NCBI GenBank assembly: GCA_013389125.1
Contig: JACADX010000327.1
Coordinates: forward strand, 1 to 7,222
Direction of reading: 5' to 3'
Source: Parvularculaceae bacterium
GTDB taxonomy: Bacteria; Pseudomonadota; Alphaproteobacteria; Caulobacterales; Parvularculaceae
DNA length: 7,222 bases
Part shown: one piece after another, positions 1 to 6,348 of the stretch
How positions within the stretch are numbered: the stretch's first letter is position 1
How the letters are laid out: each line of letters begins with the position of its first letter
Translations under genes and position numbers: made by a program
The notes under the pieces: model-generated
What the model saw: the letters and a program-made list of their open reading frames with translations, nothing else
Database searches by the model: none
What the model was told of the DNA's origin: nothing

Positions 1-1
1 A

Positions 2-1165
2 GGGCGCGGGCCGCCCGGCGCGCCGCAAGGCGCAAACGGCGCGCCGGAGAGGCGAAGCCCGAAACCGTCGCCCGAAGGGAAATTGCCGAATGCGCCGGCG
101 CACGGGCCCTCGAATGGCGCAGCGCCGGTCCGGCGCGCGCAGGACCGCTTCGCCGCCCTTGATCTAGGCACGAACAATTGCCGGCTTCTGATTGCCGCGC
201 CGCGCAGCAAGGGATTTCGCGTCTTCGACGCTTTTTCGCGCATCGTGCGGCTTGGCGAGGGAATGTCCGCTTCCGGCGCTTTGTCCGCGGCGGCGATGCA
301 GCGCACGATCGACGCCCTCAAAATATGCGCTGAGAAAATCGAACGCCGCGATGTGACGCGCCAACGCTGCATCGCGACCCAGGCCTGCCGCGCCGCGTCA
401 AACGGCGCGGAGTTCCTCTCTCGAGTGCGCGATGAAACTGGCCTTCAATTCGAAATCATCACGCCCGCCGAAGAAGCGCGTCTCGCCGTCGCTGGATGTG
501 CGGACCTTCTCGACGGAAGCGTCGCGGCAGGGCTGATCTTTGATATCGGCGGCGGCTCGACGGAGCTTTCCTGGGTGCGCCCGTCGAGGACCGAGGGCGC
601 GCAGCCGGACGTTGCTGCGTGGACGTCGCTTCCGATCGGCGTCGTATCGCTGTCCGAGCGTTTCGGCGGCCGGGAGATCTCGCGCGCGACCTATCAGGAA
701 GTCGTCGACTGGGTGCGGGGCGAGATCGCCGCTTTCGGCGATCCGGCGGGTCTTCGCAACGTCTTCGTGTCGGGCGGCGCGCATTATCTCGGCACGTCGG
801 GGACAGTGACGTCGATCGCGGGCGTTCACCTCAATCTTGCGCGTTACCGGCGCGACGCCGTCGACGGTCTGTGGCTCTCAGCGGACGAAGTGCGCGACGT
901 GACCGAGCGTCTTCGCGCCATGAACTACGCGGAGCGCGCCGATGAGCCCTGCATCGGCGTCGAGCGCGCCGATCTCGTCGTCTGCGGCTGCGCCATTCTC
1001 GACGCGCTTTTGCTTGAGTGGCCTGCGACGCGCATTCGGGTCGCCGATCGAGGGTTGCGCGAGGGAATTCTCGTCGGCCTCGCGCAGGCGCATAACCGGG
1101 AGCGCGACAGAAGGCGCTCCCGCCGTCGACGGCGAAACGCGGCGGCGCGCGTCAATGCTTCTTGA
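2..1165 (+). CDS. Ppx/GppA family phosphatase (exopolyphosphatase / pppGpp phosphohydrolase), probably 5'-partial
   Basis: Members of this ASKHA-fold family hydrolyse inorganic polyphosphate and/or the gamma phosphate of pppGpp in the cytoplasm. Numbering from TTG 83, the first phosphate-binding motif is FAALDLGTNNCRLLI (residues 23-37), the acidic ITPAEEARL stretch lies near 125-133, the second phosphate motif DIGGGSTE is at 154-161, and TSGTVTSIAG and the closing RVADRGLREGILVG follow. The protein ends in a very Arg-rich tail. There is no C-terminal HD-like extension as in the roughly 500-residue enterobacterial Ppx and GppA, so this is the short alphaproteobacterial form. The first possible start in the window is TTG 83, with AAGGG only 3 nt upstream, which is too close. 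The frame is open to base 2 with no earlier start codon and with GC-rich third positions, encoding a Pro/Gly/Ala-rich segment. I therefore infer that the true start lies left of the window. Whether the substrate is polyphosphate or pppGpp cannot be told from sequence. Confidence 0.88.
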   Translation, partial: GRGPPGAPQGANGAPERRSPKPSPEGKLPNAPAHGPSNGAAPVRRAQDRFAALDLGTNNCRLLIAAPRSKGFRVFDAFSRIVRLGEGMSASGALSAAAMQRTIDALKICAEKIERRDVTRQRCIATQACRAASNGAEFLSRVRDETGLQFEIITPAEEARLAVAGCADLLDGSVAAGLIFDIGGGSTELSWVRPSRTEGAQPDVAAWTSLPIGVVSLSERFGGREISRATYQEVVDWVRGEIAAFGDPAGLRNVFVSGGAHYLGTSGTVTSIAGVHLNLARYRRDAVDGLWLSADEVRDVTERLRAMNYAERADEPCIGVERADLVVCGCAILDALLLEWPATRIRVADRGLREGILVGLAQAHNRERDRRRSRRRRRNAAARVNAS

Positions 1166-1313
1166 ACGGGCCCCCGAGCGCCTTTCCGGCAATCGCGCCG
1201 GCGTCAGGACCGGCCCGCTTGGCGGCCGATTGCGGCGAAATCCCGATCGGGTCGCCTTTACGACCTGAAAATCGCTCTGCTATAGCGCGCCATGGAGCGG
1301 CGAAGACCGGCAT
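1152..1313 (-). CDS. Candidate small antisense ORF, 53 aa, unknown
   Basis: I do not recognise this protein. The minus-strand reading covers the gap between the phosphatase gene and rlmE. Its C-terminal two thirds read like a real small basic protein, including KGDPIGISPQSAAKRAG followed by an Ala/Gly-rich stretch ending FKKH. By eye about three quarters of third positions are G or C in the part outside rlmE. Against it: the only ATG (1311-1313) lies inside the rlmE coding start, no Shine-Dalgarno precedes it, and the stop overlaps the end of the convergent phosphatase gene by 14 nt. In GC-rich DNA antisense frames often stay open by chance. It may be a real small gene, the remnant of one, or a shadow. 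Confidence 0.22.
   Translation of the reverse strand: MPVFAAPWRAIAERFSGRKGDPIGISPQSAAKRAGPDAGAIAGKALGGPFKKH
1257..1286 (+). promoter_or_regulatory. Possible promoter of the rlmE cluster
   Basis: A TATAGC hexamer (1281-1286) resembles a sigma-70 -10 element, and a weak TTTACG (1257-1262) sits 18 nt upstream as a -35. The start codon of rlmE lies 5 nt downstream of the -10, where transcription itself would begin, and there is no Shine-Dalgarno sequence in between. If the promoter is real, the mRNA would be leaderless or nearly so. The call rests on hexamer similarity and spacing only. Confidence 0.35.
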
Positions 1314-2101
1314 CAAAGGGCGGGGACAAGCCCAAGAAACGCGCCCCGACGGACCGGGCGACGACCGCGCTCGGCGCGATTCCGGAAAAGCGCAGCCTGA
1401 AGATCGACCCGAAGAAGATCAAGGCCTCGCCCGAAGGTTCGGGCCGGCGCGAAATGCGCGTCAACGTCAAGACCGCAAAAAAGCGCAAGCTCTCCTCGAC
1501 GCTCTGGCTCGACCGGCAATTGAACGATCCATATCTCGCGCGCGCCAAAGCGGAAGGCTATAAGAGTCGCGCCGCCTATAAGCTCATCGAGCTGAACGAA
1601 AAATTCCATCTCATCGGCAAGGGGTCGCGCGTCGTCGATCTTGGATGCGCGCCCGGCGGCTGGCTGCAGGCGGCAGTCGAGGCGGGCGCGGCGCGCGTTG
1701 TCGGGATCGACTGTCTGTCGATGGCGCATGTGCCGGGATCGGAGCATTTGGAGCTCGACTTTCTCGACGACGCGGCGCCGCAAAGGCTGAAGGATCTGAT
1801 CGGCGGCGAGGCTGACGTCGTCCTATCCGACATGGCGGCGCCGACGACCGGCCACAAAGGCACGGATCACCTCCGGATCATTGCGCTCGCCGAAGCCGCG
1901 CTCGATTTCGCCGAAGACACCCTCGCGCCGGGCGGCGCCTTTCTCTGCAAGGTGTTTCAGGGCGGGGCCGAAGGCGCGCTTCTTGCGCGCCTTAAGGAGA
2001 AGTTCACGACGGTCAAACACGCCAAGCCGAAATCGTCGCGCGCGGATTCGGCGGAAATATACGTCGTCGCGACGGGATTCAGGGGAAGGAGATCAGCATG
2101 A
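1292..2101 (+). CDS. rlmE: 23S rRNA (uridine-2'-O)-methyltransferase RlmE (FtsJ/RrmJ)
   Basis: RlmE uses S-adenosylmethionine to methylate the ribose 2'-OH of U2552 (E. coli numbering) in the 23S rRNA A-loop during late large-subunit assembly. The SAM-binding motif VDLGCAPGGW is at about 115-124. The K-D-K-E catalytic tetrad is complete: K97 (SRAAYKL), D180 (VLSDM), K220 (LCKVFQ) and E255 (SAEIYVV). The 40- and 35-residue gaps between the last three are the same as in E. coli (124, 164, 199). The protein has 269 residues against about 209 in E. coli because of a Lys/Arg-rich N-terminal extension of about 55 residues. M55 (ATG 1454) would give the usual length but lacks a nearby ribosome binding site, so I keep ATG 1292. 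The stop overlaps the next start codon (ATGA), which implies translational coupling with the inhibitor gene. Confidence 0.95.
   Translation: MERRRPASKGGDKPKKRAPTDRATTALGAIPEKRSLKIDPKKIKASPEGSGRREMRVNVKTAKKRKLSSTLWLDRQLNDPYLARAKAEGYKSRAAYKLIELNEKFHLIGKGSRVVDLGCAPGGWLQAAVEAGAARVVGIDCLSMAHVPGSEHLELDFLDDAAPQRLKDLIGGEADVVLSDMAAPTTGHKGTDHLRIIALAEAALDFAEDTLAPGGAFLCKVFQGGAEGALLARLKEKFTTVKHAKPKSSRADSAEIYVVATGFRGRRSA
2086..2091 (+). promoter_or_regulatory. Ribosome binding site of the I42 inhibitor gene
   Basis: A perfect AAGGAG lies 6 nt before ATG 2098, inside the end of rlmE. It fixes the start of the lipoprotein gene despite the overlap of the two coding regions. Confidence 0.75.
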
Positions 2102-2553
2102 GGAATATTTTGGCCGGTTGCACGGCGCTCGTATTCGTCGGCTGCGCCGCAACCAACCAGAGTTCCGACGCGCCGAAGCAATATCAATCGCTCGCGGCGC
2201 CGACGCCGGTCGGCGTCGCCCTCGTCATCAAGTCGGAGAGCGACGGCCAGAACGTCACGGCGAAAGTCGGGACGCAGATCGCGGTCGAACTCGTCGGCGT
2301 GCCGACCGCCGGCTATGTGTGGACCGTGACGGAAAAGCCCGACTTCCTGGAGGCGGCGGGCGAATATGGCGGTCCGACGTCTTCCGCCCAGCTCGAGCCG
2401 GGGTTCGCGGGCGGCAGTCACTGGGAGGCCTTCCTGTTCAATGTGATGACGTCGGGCGAGGGCGTCTTGCGTCTTGAACAGCGCCGCCCGTGGGAAGGCG
2501 ATACCGAACCCGCGGCGGACGAATTTTCCGTATTCTTGTTCGCGGAGAAGTAA
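2098..2553 (+). CDS. Chagasin-type (MEROPS I42) cysteine protease inhibitor lipoprotein
   Basis: Chagasin-family proteins are small immunoglobulin-like domains that block papain-type cysteine peptidases with three loops. All three loops are visible: VPTAGYVW (68-75) matches the NPTTGY-type loop, GFAGGSHWEAF (102-112) the glycine-rich loop, and RRPW (129-132) the RPW loop. The N-terminus is a short hydrophobic signal ending VFVGC, so Cys16 is the likely lipidated residue. A polar linker of about 25 residues follows. The product is therefore probably a lipoprotein facing the periplasm, anchored in the inner or outer membrane. At 151 aa it is one complete domain. It is coupled to rlmE by the ATGA overlap, with the membrane-protein start immediately after its stop. 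The target peptidase is unknown and none is encoded in the window. Loop 1 has Val-Pro in place of the usual Asn-Pro. Confidence 0.82.
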   Translation: MRNILAGCTALVFVGCAATNQSSDAPKQYQSLAAPTPVGVALVIKSESDGQNVTAKVGTQIAVELVGVPTAGYVWTVTEKPDFLEAAGEYGGPTSSAQLEPGFAGGSHWEAFLFNVMTSGEGVLRLEQRRPWEGDTEPAADEFSVFLFAEK

Positions 2554-2554
2554 A

Positions 2555-3028
2555 TTGCCGTTCGTGCGGATCGGAGCGATCACGGGGCTTGCGGGCGGCG
2601 CGCTCGATTTCGTCGCGGCGCCAACGATCTATCCGGCGGCCTATCCGGGCCTCGCCTTCTCGCGCATCTGGCAGTCGGTCGCCGAGGGCGTGCTCGGCGA
2701 GGCTTCCTATGAAGGCGGCAGGGCGACCGTCGCCCTCGGGATCGGCCTTCATTTTTTCATCGCCCTGTGCGCCGGCATGGTCCTCGCATTCGCCATGTCG
2801 CGCGCCGAAGTCTTCCGGCGCGTCTGGTTCGTGAGCGGCGCCGTTTACGGCGTCGCCATGTATTATTTCATGCAGAAGATCGTCCTGCCGCTGTCGCTGA
2901 TCGGGGAACGGCAGCAAGACCTGAAATCGACCGCGATCGGGCTTGCGATTCACATTTTCATTTTCGGCCTCGGTTCCGCCTTCATCGCGGCGCGGCTTCT
3001 CAAAGGAAAGACTCATGCAAGTTCGTGA
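2555..3028 (+). CDS. Small four-helix inner-membrane protein of unknown function
   Basis: I do not recognise a specific function. The 157-residue product has about four hydrophobic segments: a weak Gly/Ala-rich one at residues 5-20, a strong one around LGIGLHFFIALCAGMVLAFA, one around VWFVSGAVYGVAMYYF, and a last one around IGLAIHIFIFGLGSAFIA. It ends in a short basic tail. It may belong to the YagU-like (DUF1440) group, but I cannot confirm that. The chosen start is TTG 2555, preceded by GGAG with a 7-nt spacer and lying 1 nt after the stop of the inhibitor gene. GTG 2564 is an alternative. The open frame extends upstream into the inhibitor gene, but that part is not protein-like. The end overlaps the guaB start by 14 nt, so the gene is built into the cluster and translated in concert with its neighbours. 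Confidence 0.8.
   Translation: MPFVRIGAITGLAGGALDFVAAPTIYPAAYPGLAFSRIWQSVAEGVLGEASYEGGRATVALGIGLHFFIALCAGMVLAFAMSRAEVFRRVWFVSGAVYGVAMYYFMQKIVLPLSLIGERQQDLKSTAIGLAIHIFIFGLGSAFIAARLLKGKTHASS
3003..3007 (+). promoter_or_regulatory. Ribosome binding site of guaB
   Basis: AAGGA lies 7 nt before ATG 3015, within the last codons of the upstream membrane-protein gene. It supports ATG 3015, rather than the upstream open frame from 2943, as the guaB start. That start gives the canonical MQVREALTFDDVLL N-terminus. Confidence 0.7.
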
Positions 3029-4049
3029 AGCGCTGACGTTCGACGATGTGCTGCTTGAGCCCGGCCCGTCGGAAGTGATGCCCTCGCAAGTTTCGACGAA
3101 GGCTCGCCTGACGCGCGAGGTGACGCTCAACATTCCGATCCTTTCCTCCGCGATGGACACCGTAACCGAGGCCGAGATGGCGATCGCGATGGCGCAGCAT
3201 GGCGGCATCGGCGTTCTTCATCGCAATCTCTCCGTCGACCAGCAGGCCGAACACGTCCGGCGCGTGAAGCGCTTCGAGAGCGGCATGGTCGTCAACCCGC
3301 TTACGCTGACGCCGGAGGCGACGCTCGAGGAAGCCTGGAAGATCATGGATGAAAGGAAGATCTCCGGATTTCCCGTCGTCGAAAAGCGTGACGCGAACGG
3401 CGTCGGGAAGCTCGTCGGCATCCTGACGAATCGCGACATGCGTTTTGCGACGGACGGCAAACAACGCGTCGCGGACCTGATGACGAAGAAAAACCTCGTA
3501 ACGGTCCGCCCGCATGCGAGCCGCGAGGAGATCACCCGCCTTCTCCACCAGCACAGGATCGAACGTCTCATCGTCGTCGACGACGACTATCGCTGCATCG
3601 GCCTTGTCACCGTCAAGGACATCGAAAAGGCGCAGAAATATCCGAACGCCGCGAAGGACGCCGAAGGACGGCTTCGCGTCGCCGCGGCCTCGACCGTCGG
3701 CAACAAGGGATTTGAGCGCGCCCTCGCCCTGATAGACGCGGGCGTCGACGTCGTCGTCATCGATACGGCGCACGGCCATTCATCGCAGGTCCTCGAACAG
3801 GTGACGCGCATCAAGAAGGCGTCGAACGCCACGCAAGTCGTCGCCGGCAATGTCGCGACCTACGAAGGCGCGAAAGCACTCATCGACGCCGGTGCCGACG
3901 CGATCAAGGTCGGCATCGGTCCTGGTTCGATCTGCACGACGCGGATCGTCGCCGGGGTCGGCGTGCCGCAGCTGACCGCGGTCATGGACGCCGCGCGCGC
4001 GGCGAACGGAACGGGCGCCGCCGTCATCGCCGACGGCGGCGTCAAATAT

Positions 4050-4052
4050 TAG
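4050..4052 (+). other. First in-frame TAG in guaB (expected Ser codon 346)
   Basis: The protein reads IADGGVKY, stop, GDIAKALAAGADFVMIGS. Bacterial IMPDHs have Ser-Gly-Asp here (E. coli DGGIRFSGDIAKA). A single C to A change in TCG would produce TAG. The frame downstream is unaltered. Confidence 0.9.
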
Positions 4053-4427
4053 GGCGATATCGCGAAGGCGCTCGCCGCGGGCGCCGATTTCGTGATGATC
4101 GGCTCGCTGCTCGCCGGAACCGACGAGGCGCCGGGCGAGATATTCCTCTATCAGGGTCGCCCGTACAAATCCTATCGCGGCATGGGCTCGATCAGCGCCA
4201 TGGCCCGAGGGTCGGCCGACCGCTATTTCCAGGCCGATGTCGCCGAGCAGATGAAGCTCGTGCCGGAAGGGATCGAAGGCCAGACGCCGTACAAGGGCCC
4301 CGCCGGGCCGATTCTCCATCTGCTCGTCGGCGGGGTCAGGGCGTCAATGGGCTATGGCGGCGCGCCGACGATCGAGGACCTGCAGAAGCGGGCGCGGTTC
4401 GTCAAAATCACCAATGCCGGCCTTCGC

Positions 4428-4430
4428 TAG
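4428..4430 (+). other. Second in-frame TAG in guaB (expected Glu codon 472)
   Basis: The protein reads VKITNAGLR, stop, SHVHDVQITREAPNYP. Bacterial IMPDHs have Glu here (E. coli GIQESHVHDVTITKESPNY). A single G to T change in GAG would produce TAG. The next in-frame stop, TAA 4488-4490, is at the normal end of the family. Confidence 0.9.
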
Positions 4431-4554
4431 AGCCACGTTCACGACGTGCAGATCACGCGCGAAGCGCCGAATTATCCGACGCAAAGTTAAGCGAATTCCG
4501 TTACGTGTCAGGCGACTGGACGCGACGCGTTACTCTCGACCCCTCTCCATCACA

Positions 4555-4893
4555 ATGTCCCCGCACCTCACGCCCATCCTCCTGCTCATCGCGTCAAACG
4601 TCTTCATGACGCTCGCCTGGTATGGGCATCTCAAATTCAAATCGACGCCGCTCCTCATCGTCATCGTCGCGAGCTGGGGGATCGCCTTCATCGAATACTG
4701 TCTCGCTGTGCCGGCGAACCGCATCGGCCATGCGGTCTATTCGGCGGCGCAATTGAAGACGATGCAGGAGGTGATCACGCTCGTCGTGTTCGCGATCTTT
4801 TCCGTCGTCTATCTGAAAGAAGAAATCAGCTGGAACATCGCCATCGGTTTTGCGCTGATCGCCCTCGGCGCCTGGTTCGTGTTCCGGGGATAG
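4555..4893 (+). CDS. DUF486 family small membrane protein (DMT superfamily-like)
   Basis: This 112-residue protein has about four transmembrane helices and the hallmarks of DUF486: NVFMTLAWYGHLKF near the N-terminus, SWGIAFIEYCLAVPANRIG in the middle, and the conserved SAAQLKTMQEVITLVVFA before the last two helices. These proteins look like half-size drug/metabolite transporters and may work as dimers in the inner membrane, but no substrate is known. ATG 4555 gives the family N-terminus. The open frame extends upstream into guaB as antisense-like filler and is not used. No clear Shine-Dalgarno precedes the start. The gene lies 64 nt after the guaB TAA and 3 nt before the rRNA methyltransferase, so it is probably cotranscribed with the latter. 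The 64-nt gap shows no convincing terminator. Confidence 0.85.
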   Translation: MSPHLTPILLLIASNVFMTLAWYGHLKFKSTPLLIVIVASWGIAFIEYCLAVPANRIGHAVYSAAQLKTMQEVITLVVFAIFSVVYLKEEISWNIAIGFALIALGAWFVFRG

Positions 4894-4896
4894 GCC

Positions 4897-6216
4897 ATGC
4901 GCGAATCCGGACGCGTTTCCGCCGCGATCAGCATCATTGAGGACTTCGAGCGCCGCCGCGTGCCGCTCAAGACCGCGATCGCCGACTGGGCGCGCAACGC
5001 GCGCTTCGCGGGCGCCAAGGACCGCGCATGGATTTCCGGGCTGTGCCTCGACGTGTTGCGCCGGCGGCGCTCGCTCTCGGCGGCGATGGCTGATGAAGGC
5101 GCGCGCGCCGCAACGCTGGCCGCGCTCCGCTTCGTCTGGGGCCGAAGCGTCGACGACATCGCCGCTCTCGCCGAAGAAGCGCCGCATGGGCCAGGCCCTT
5201 TGACGCCCGTTGAATTGCAGGCGCTGCGCCGGGCTGAGCGGGCGGAAATGCGGCCGCTCGCAGTACGCGCCGATTTTCCCTCATGGCTGGAATCATCAGT
5301 CCTGAGAGCGTTTGGCGATTGCGCCCGGAACGAAATGACCGCGTTCGCCGCAAGAGCCGACGTCGATCTGCGCCTCAACACGTTGCAGGCTTCGCCTGAA
5401 AAGGCGCTCGCCGCGCTTGCAACGGTCGGCGCCGCCGCCCATCCCTTCGTCAAGACCGCCGCGCGCATTGCCGCGCCCGGCGCGACGGACCGCGCGCCCG
5501 CCGTGACCGTCATACCCGCCTTCAACAAAGGCTGGGTCGAGGTGCAGGACCTAGGGAGCCAGATCGCGACGCTTGCGGCTGGCGACGTCAAGGGCGCGCA
5601 GGTTCTCGACTTTTGCGCCGGCGGGGGCGGCAAGACGCTCGCGCTCGCCGCGCTGATGGCGAACAAGGGCCAACTCTACGCATATGACAGCGACGCGCGC
5701 CGGTTGCAGCCGCTCTACGAGCGCGCCCGCCGCGCCGGCGTCCGCAATCTGCAAATCGTCAATCCGGCGACGGACAAGGCGGCGCTAGAGGCGCTCGCGG
5801 GGAAAATGGACGTGGTCTTCATCGATGCGCCATGCACGGGTTCAGGCACCTGGCGGCGTCACCCCGATACGAAATGGCGCGTGACCGAGGACCAGCTGAA
5901 GCGCCGCACGGTCGAGCAGGACTTCGTCCTCAGTGACGGCGCGCGCTTTGCGAGGCTCGGCGGGCGCATTGCGTATGTCACCTGCTCGTTTCTGATGGAA
6001 GAGAATGAGGATCGCCTCGAAGCGTTTCTGGCCGCGCATCCGGAATTCCGTCAGATGCGCGCGCTCGAAGAAATCGAACGGTCCGGCCTTCTTACCGTCG
6101 AGGGTCGCGCCGCGCTCGCCCCTTGCGAGACCGCAAGCGGCGCCTTGCGCATGACGCCGGCGCGAACGGGCACGGACGGATTTTTCGTCGCGGCGCTGCG
6201 CCGAGAGCGACGCTAG
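4897..6216 (+). CDS. RsmB/NOP-family rRNA (cytosine-C5) methyltransferase
   Basis: This family transfers a methyl group from SAM to C5 of a cytosine in rRNA. RsmB acts on C967 of 16S rRNA. The 439-residue protein has an N-terminal helical, NusB-like RNA-binding region (about 1-140), a linker domain containing the typical WVEVQDLGSQ, and a Rossmann methyltransferase domain. Motif I is DFCAGGGGKT (238-247). Motif IV is DAPCTGSGTWRRHPD, with C313 as the cysteine needed for product release. Motif VI is YVTCSF, with C363 as the nucleophile. Length and domain order fit RsmB, and rsmB-like genes commonly sit beside guaA or guaB in Hyphomicrobiales, but the exact rRNA target is inferred, so no symbol is given. 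ATG 4897 follows the DUF486 stop by 3 nt. No deletion or missing catalytic residue is seen. Confidence 0.92.
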   Translation: MRESGRVSAAISIIEDFERRRVPLKTAIADWARNARFAGAKDRAWISGLCLDVLRRRRSLSAAMADEGARAATLAALRFVWGRSVDDIAALAEEAPHGPGPLTPVELQALRRAERAEMRPLAVRADFPSWLESSVLRAFGDCARNEMTAFAARADVDLRLNTLQASPEKALAALATVGAAAHPFVKTAARIAAPGATDRAPAVTVIPAFNKGWVEVQDLGSQIATLAAGDVKGAQVLDFCAGGGGKTLALAALMANKGQLYAYDSDARRLQPLYERARRAGVRNLQIVNPATDKAALEALAGKMDVVFIDAPCTGSGTWRRHPDTKWRVTEDQLKRRTVEQDFVLSDGARFARLGGRIAYVTCSFLMEENEDRLEAFLAAHPEFRQMRALEEIERSGLLTVEGRAALAPCETASGALRMTPARTGTDGFFVAALRRERR

Positions 6217-6267
6217 AGCTTCGCGCCATGATTCGGAATCGGGGCGCTTGCTCCAGTCATTGTTGTC

Positions 6268-6281
6268 GCGGCGTTCGCCGC
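6268..6281. terminator. Small GC hairpin between convergent genes, possible terminator
   Basis: The self-complementary stretch GCGGCGTTCGCCGC can form a 5-bp stem with a GTTC loop, about 50 nt past the methyltransferase stop and about 70 nt past the stop of the convergent gene. Neither strand has a U-tract after it, so it is not a classic intrinsic terminator. The position between convergent stops is its main support. Confidence 0.25.
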
Positions 6282-6348
6282 TTCGCGCCTCACTCGCGCT
6301 GAACCAAGCACACTTCACCGCTCGCCGCTCTAGGCGCTTCAGCAACGA

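Larger units (their letters stand above)
3015..4490 (+). pseudogene. guaB: guaB, IMP dehydrogenase, interrupted by two in-frame amber codons
   Basis: IMPDH oxidises IMP to XMP with NAD+, the committed step to GMP. Read through the stops, the frame gives a normal 491-residue enzyme. It has the barrel N-terminus (LTFDDVLLEP), two CBS domains at about 95-206, the catalytic loop GPGSIC with Cys307, IMP-binding DGG at 340-342, the flap Arg-Tyr (R403-Y404, RYFQ), and the tail ending HDVQITREAPNYPTQS before TAA 4488-4490. Codon 346 (TAG, 4050-4052) replaces the Ser of YSGD, and codon 472 (TAG, 4428-4430) replaces the Glu of RESHVHDV. There is no frameshift or other decay. As written, only 345 residues are made from ATG 3015. 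These lack the last barrel strands, the flap and the potassium-site tail, so activity is not expected. GTG 4092 opens a 3' fragment but has no evident function alone. Recent inactivation, amber suppression or sequence error could each explain this. Identity as guaB is certain; the pseudogene status depends on the bases being right. Confidence 0.9.

Noticed and set aside
398..829. Minus-strand 143-aa frame opposite the phosphatase
   Set aside because: It is a shadow of the well-supported Ppx/GppA frame, with no motif or start signal of its own.
2943..3014. Upstream extension of guaB
   Set aside because: It lies in the end of the membrane-protein gene. The family N-terminus begins at ATG 3015 with a proper AAGGA site.
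4092..4430. Separate 112-aa gene starting at GTG 4092
   Set aside because: It is the in-frame continuation of guaB after the first stop, with IMPDH motifs throughout. The start is internal with no good ribosome binding site.
3015..4490. TAG reassigned to an amino acid in this organism
   Set aside because: The two TAGs replace different residues (Ser and Glu), and TAG ends the DUF486, methyltransferase and secreted-protein genes at normal C-termini. Partial suppression remains possible; global reassignment is not supported.
4354..4554. Upstream extension of the DUF486 gene
   Set aside because: The extra residues are Arg-rich out-of-frame translation of guaB. The family N-terminus is at ATG 4555.
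4491..4554. Terminator or promoter between guaB and DUF486
   Set aside because: No stem followed by a T-run and no credible -35/-10 pair could be found in these 64 nt.
4594..5666. Long minus-strand open frames opposite DUF486 and the methyltransferase
   Set aside because: These are low-complexity Arg/Ala/Ser readings typical of antisense frames in GC-rich DNA, with no domain recognised. The plus strand has clear family motifs.
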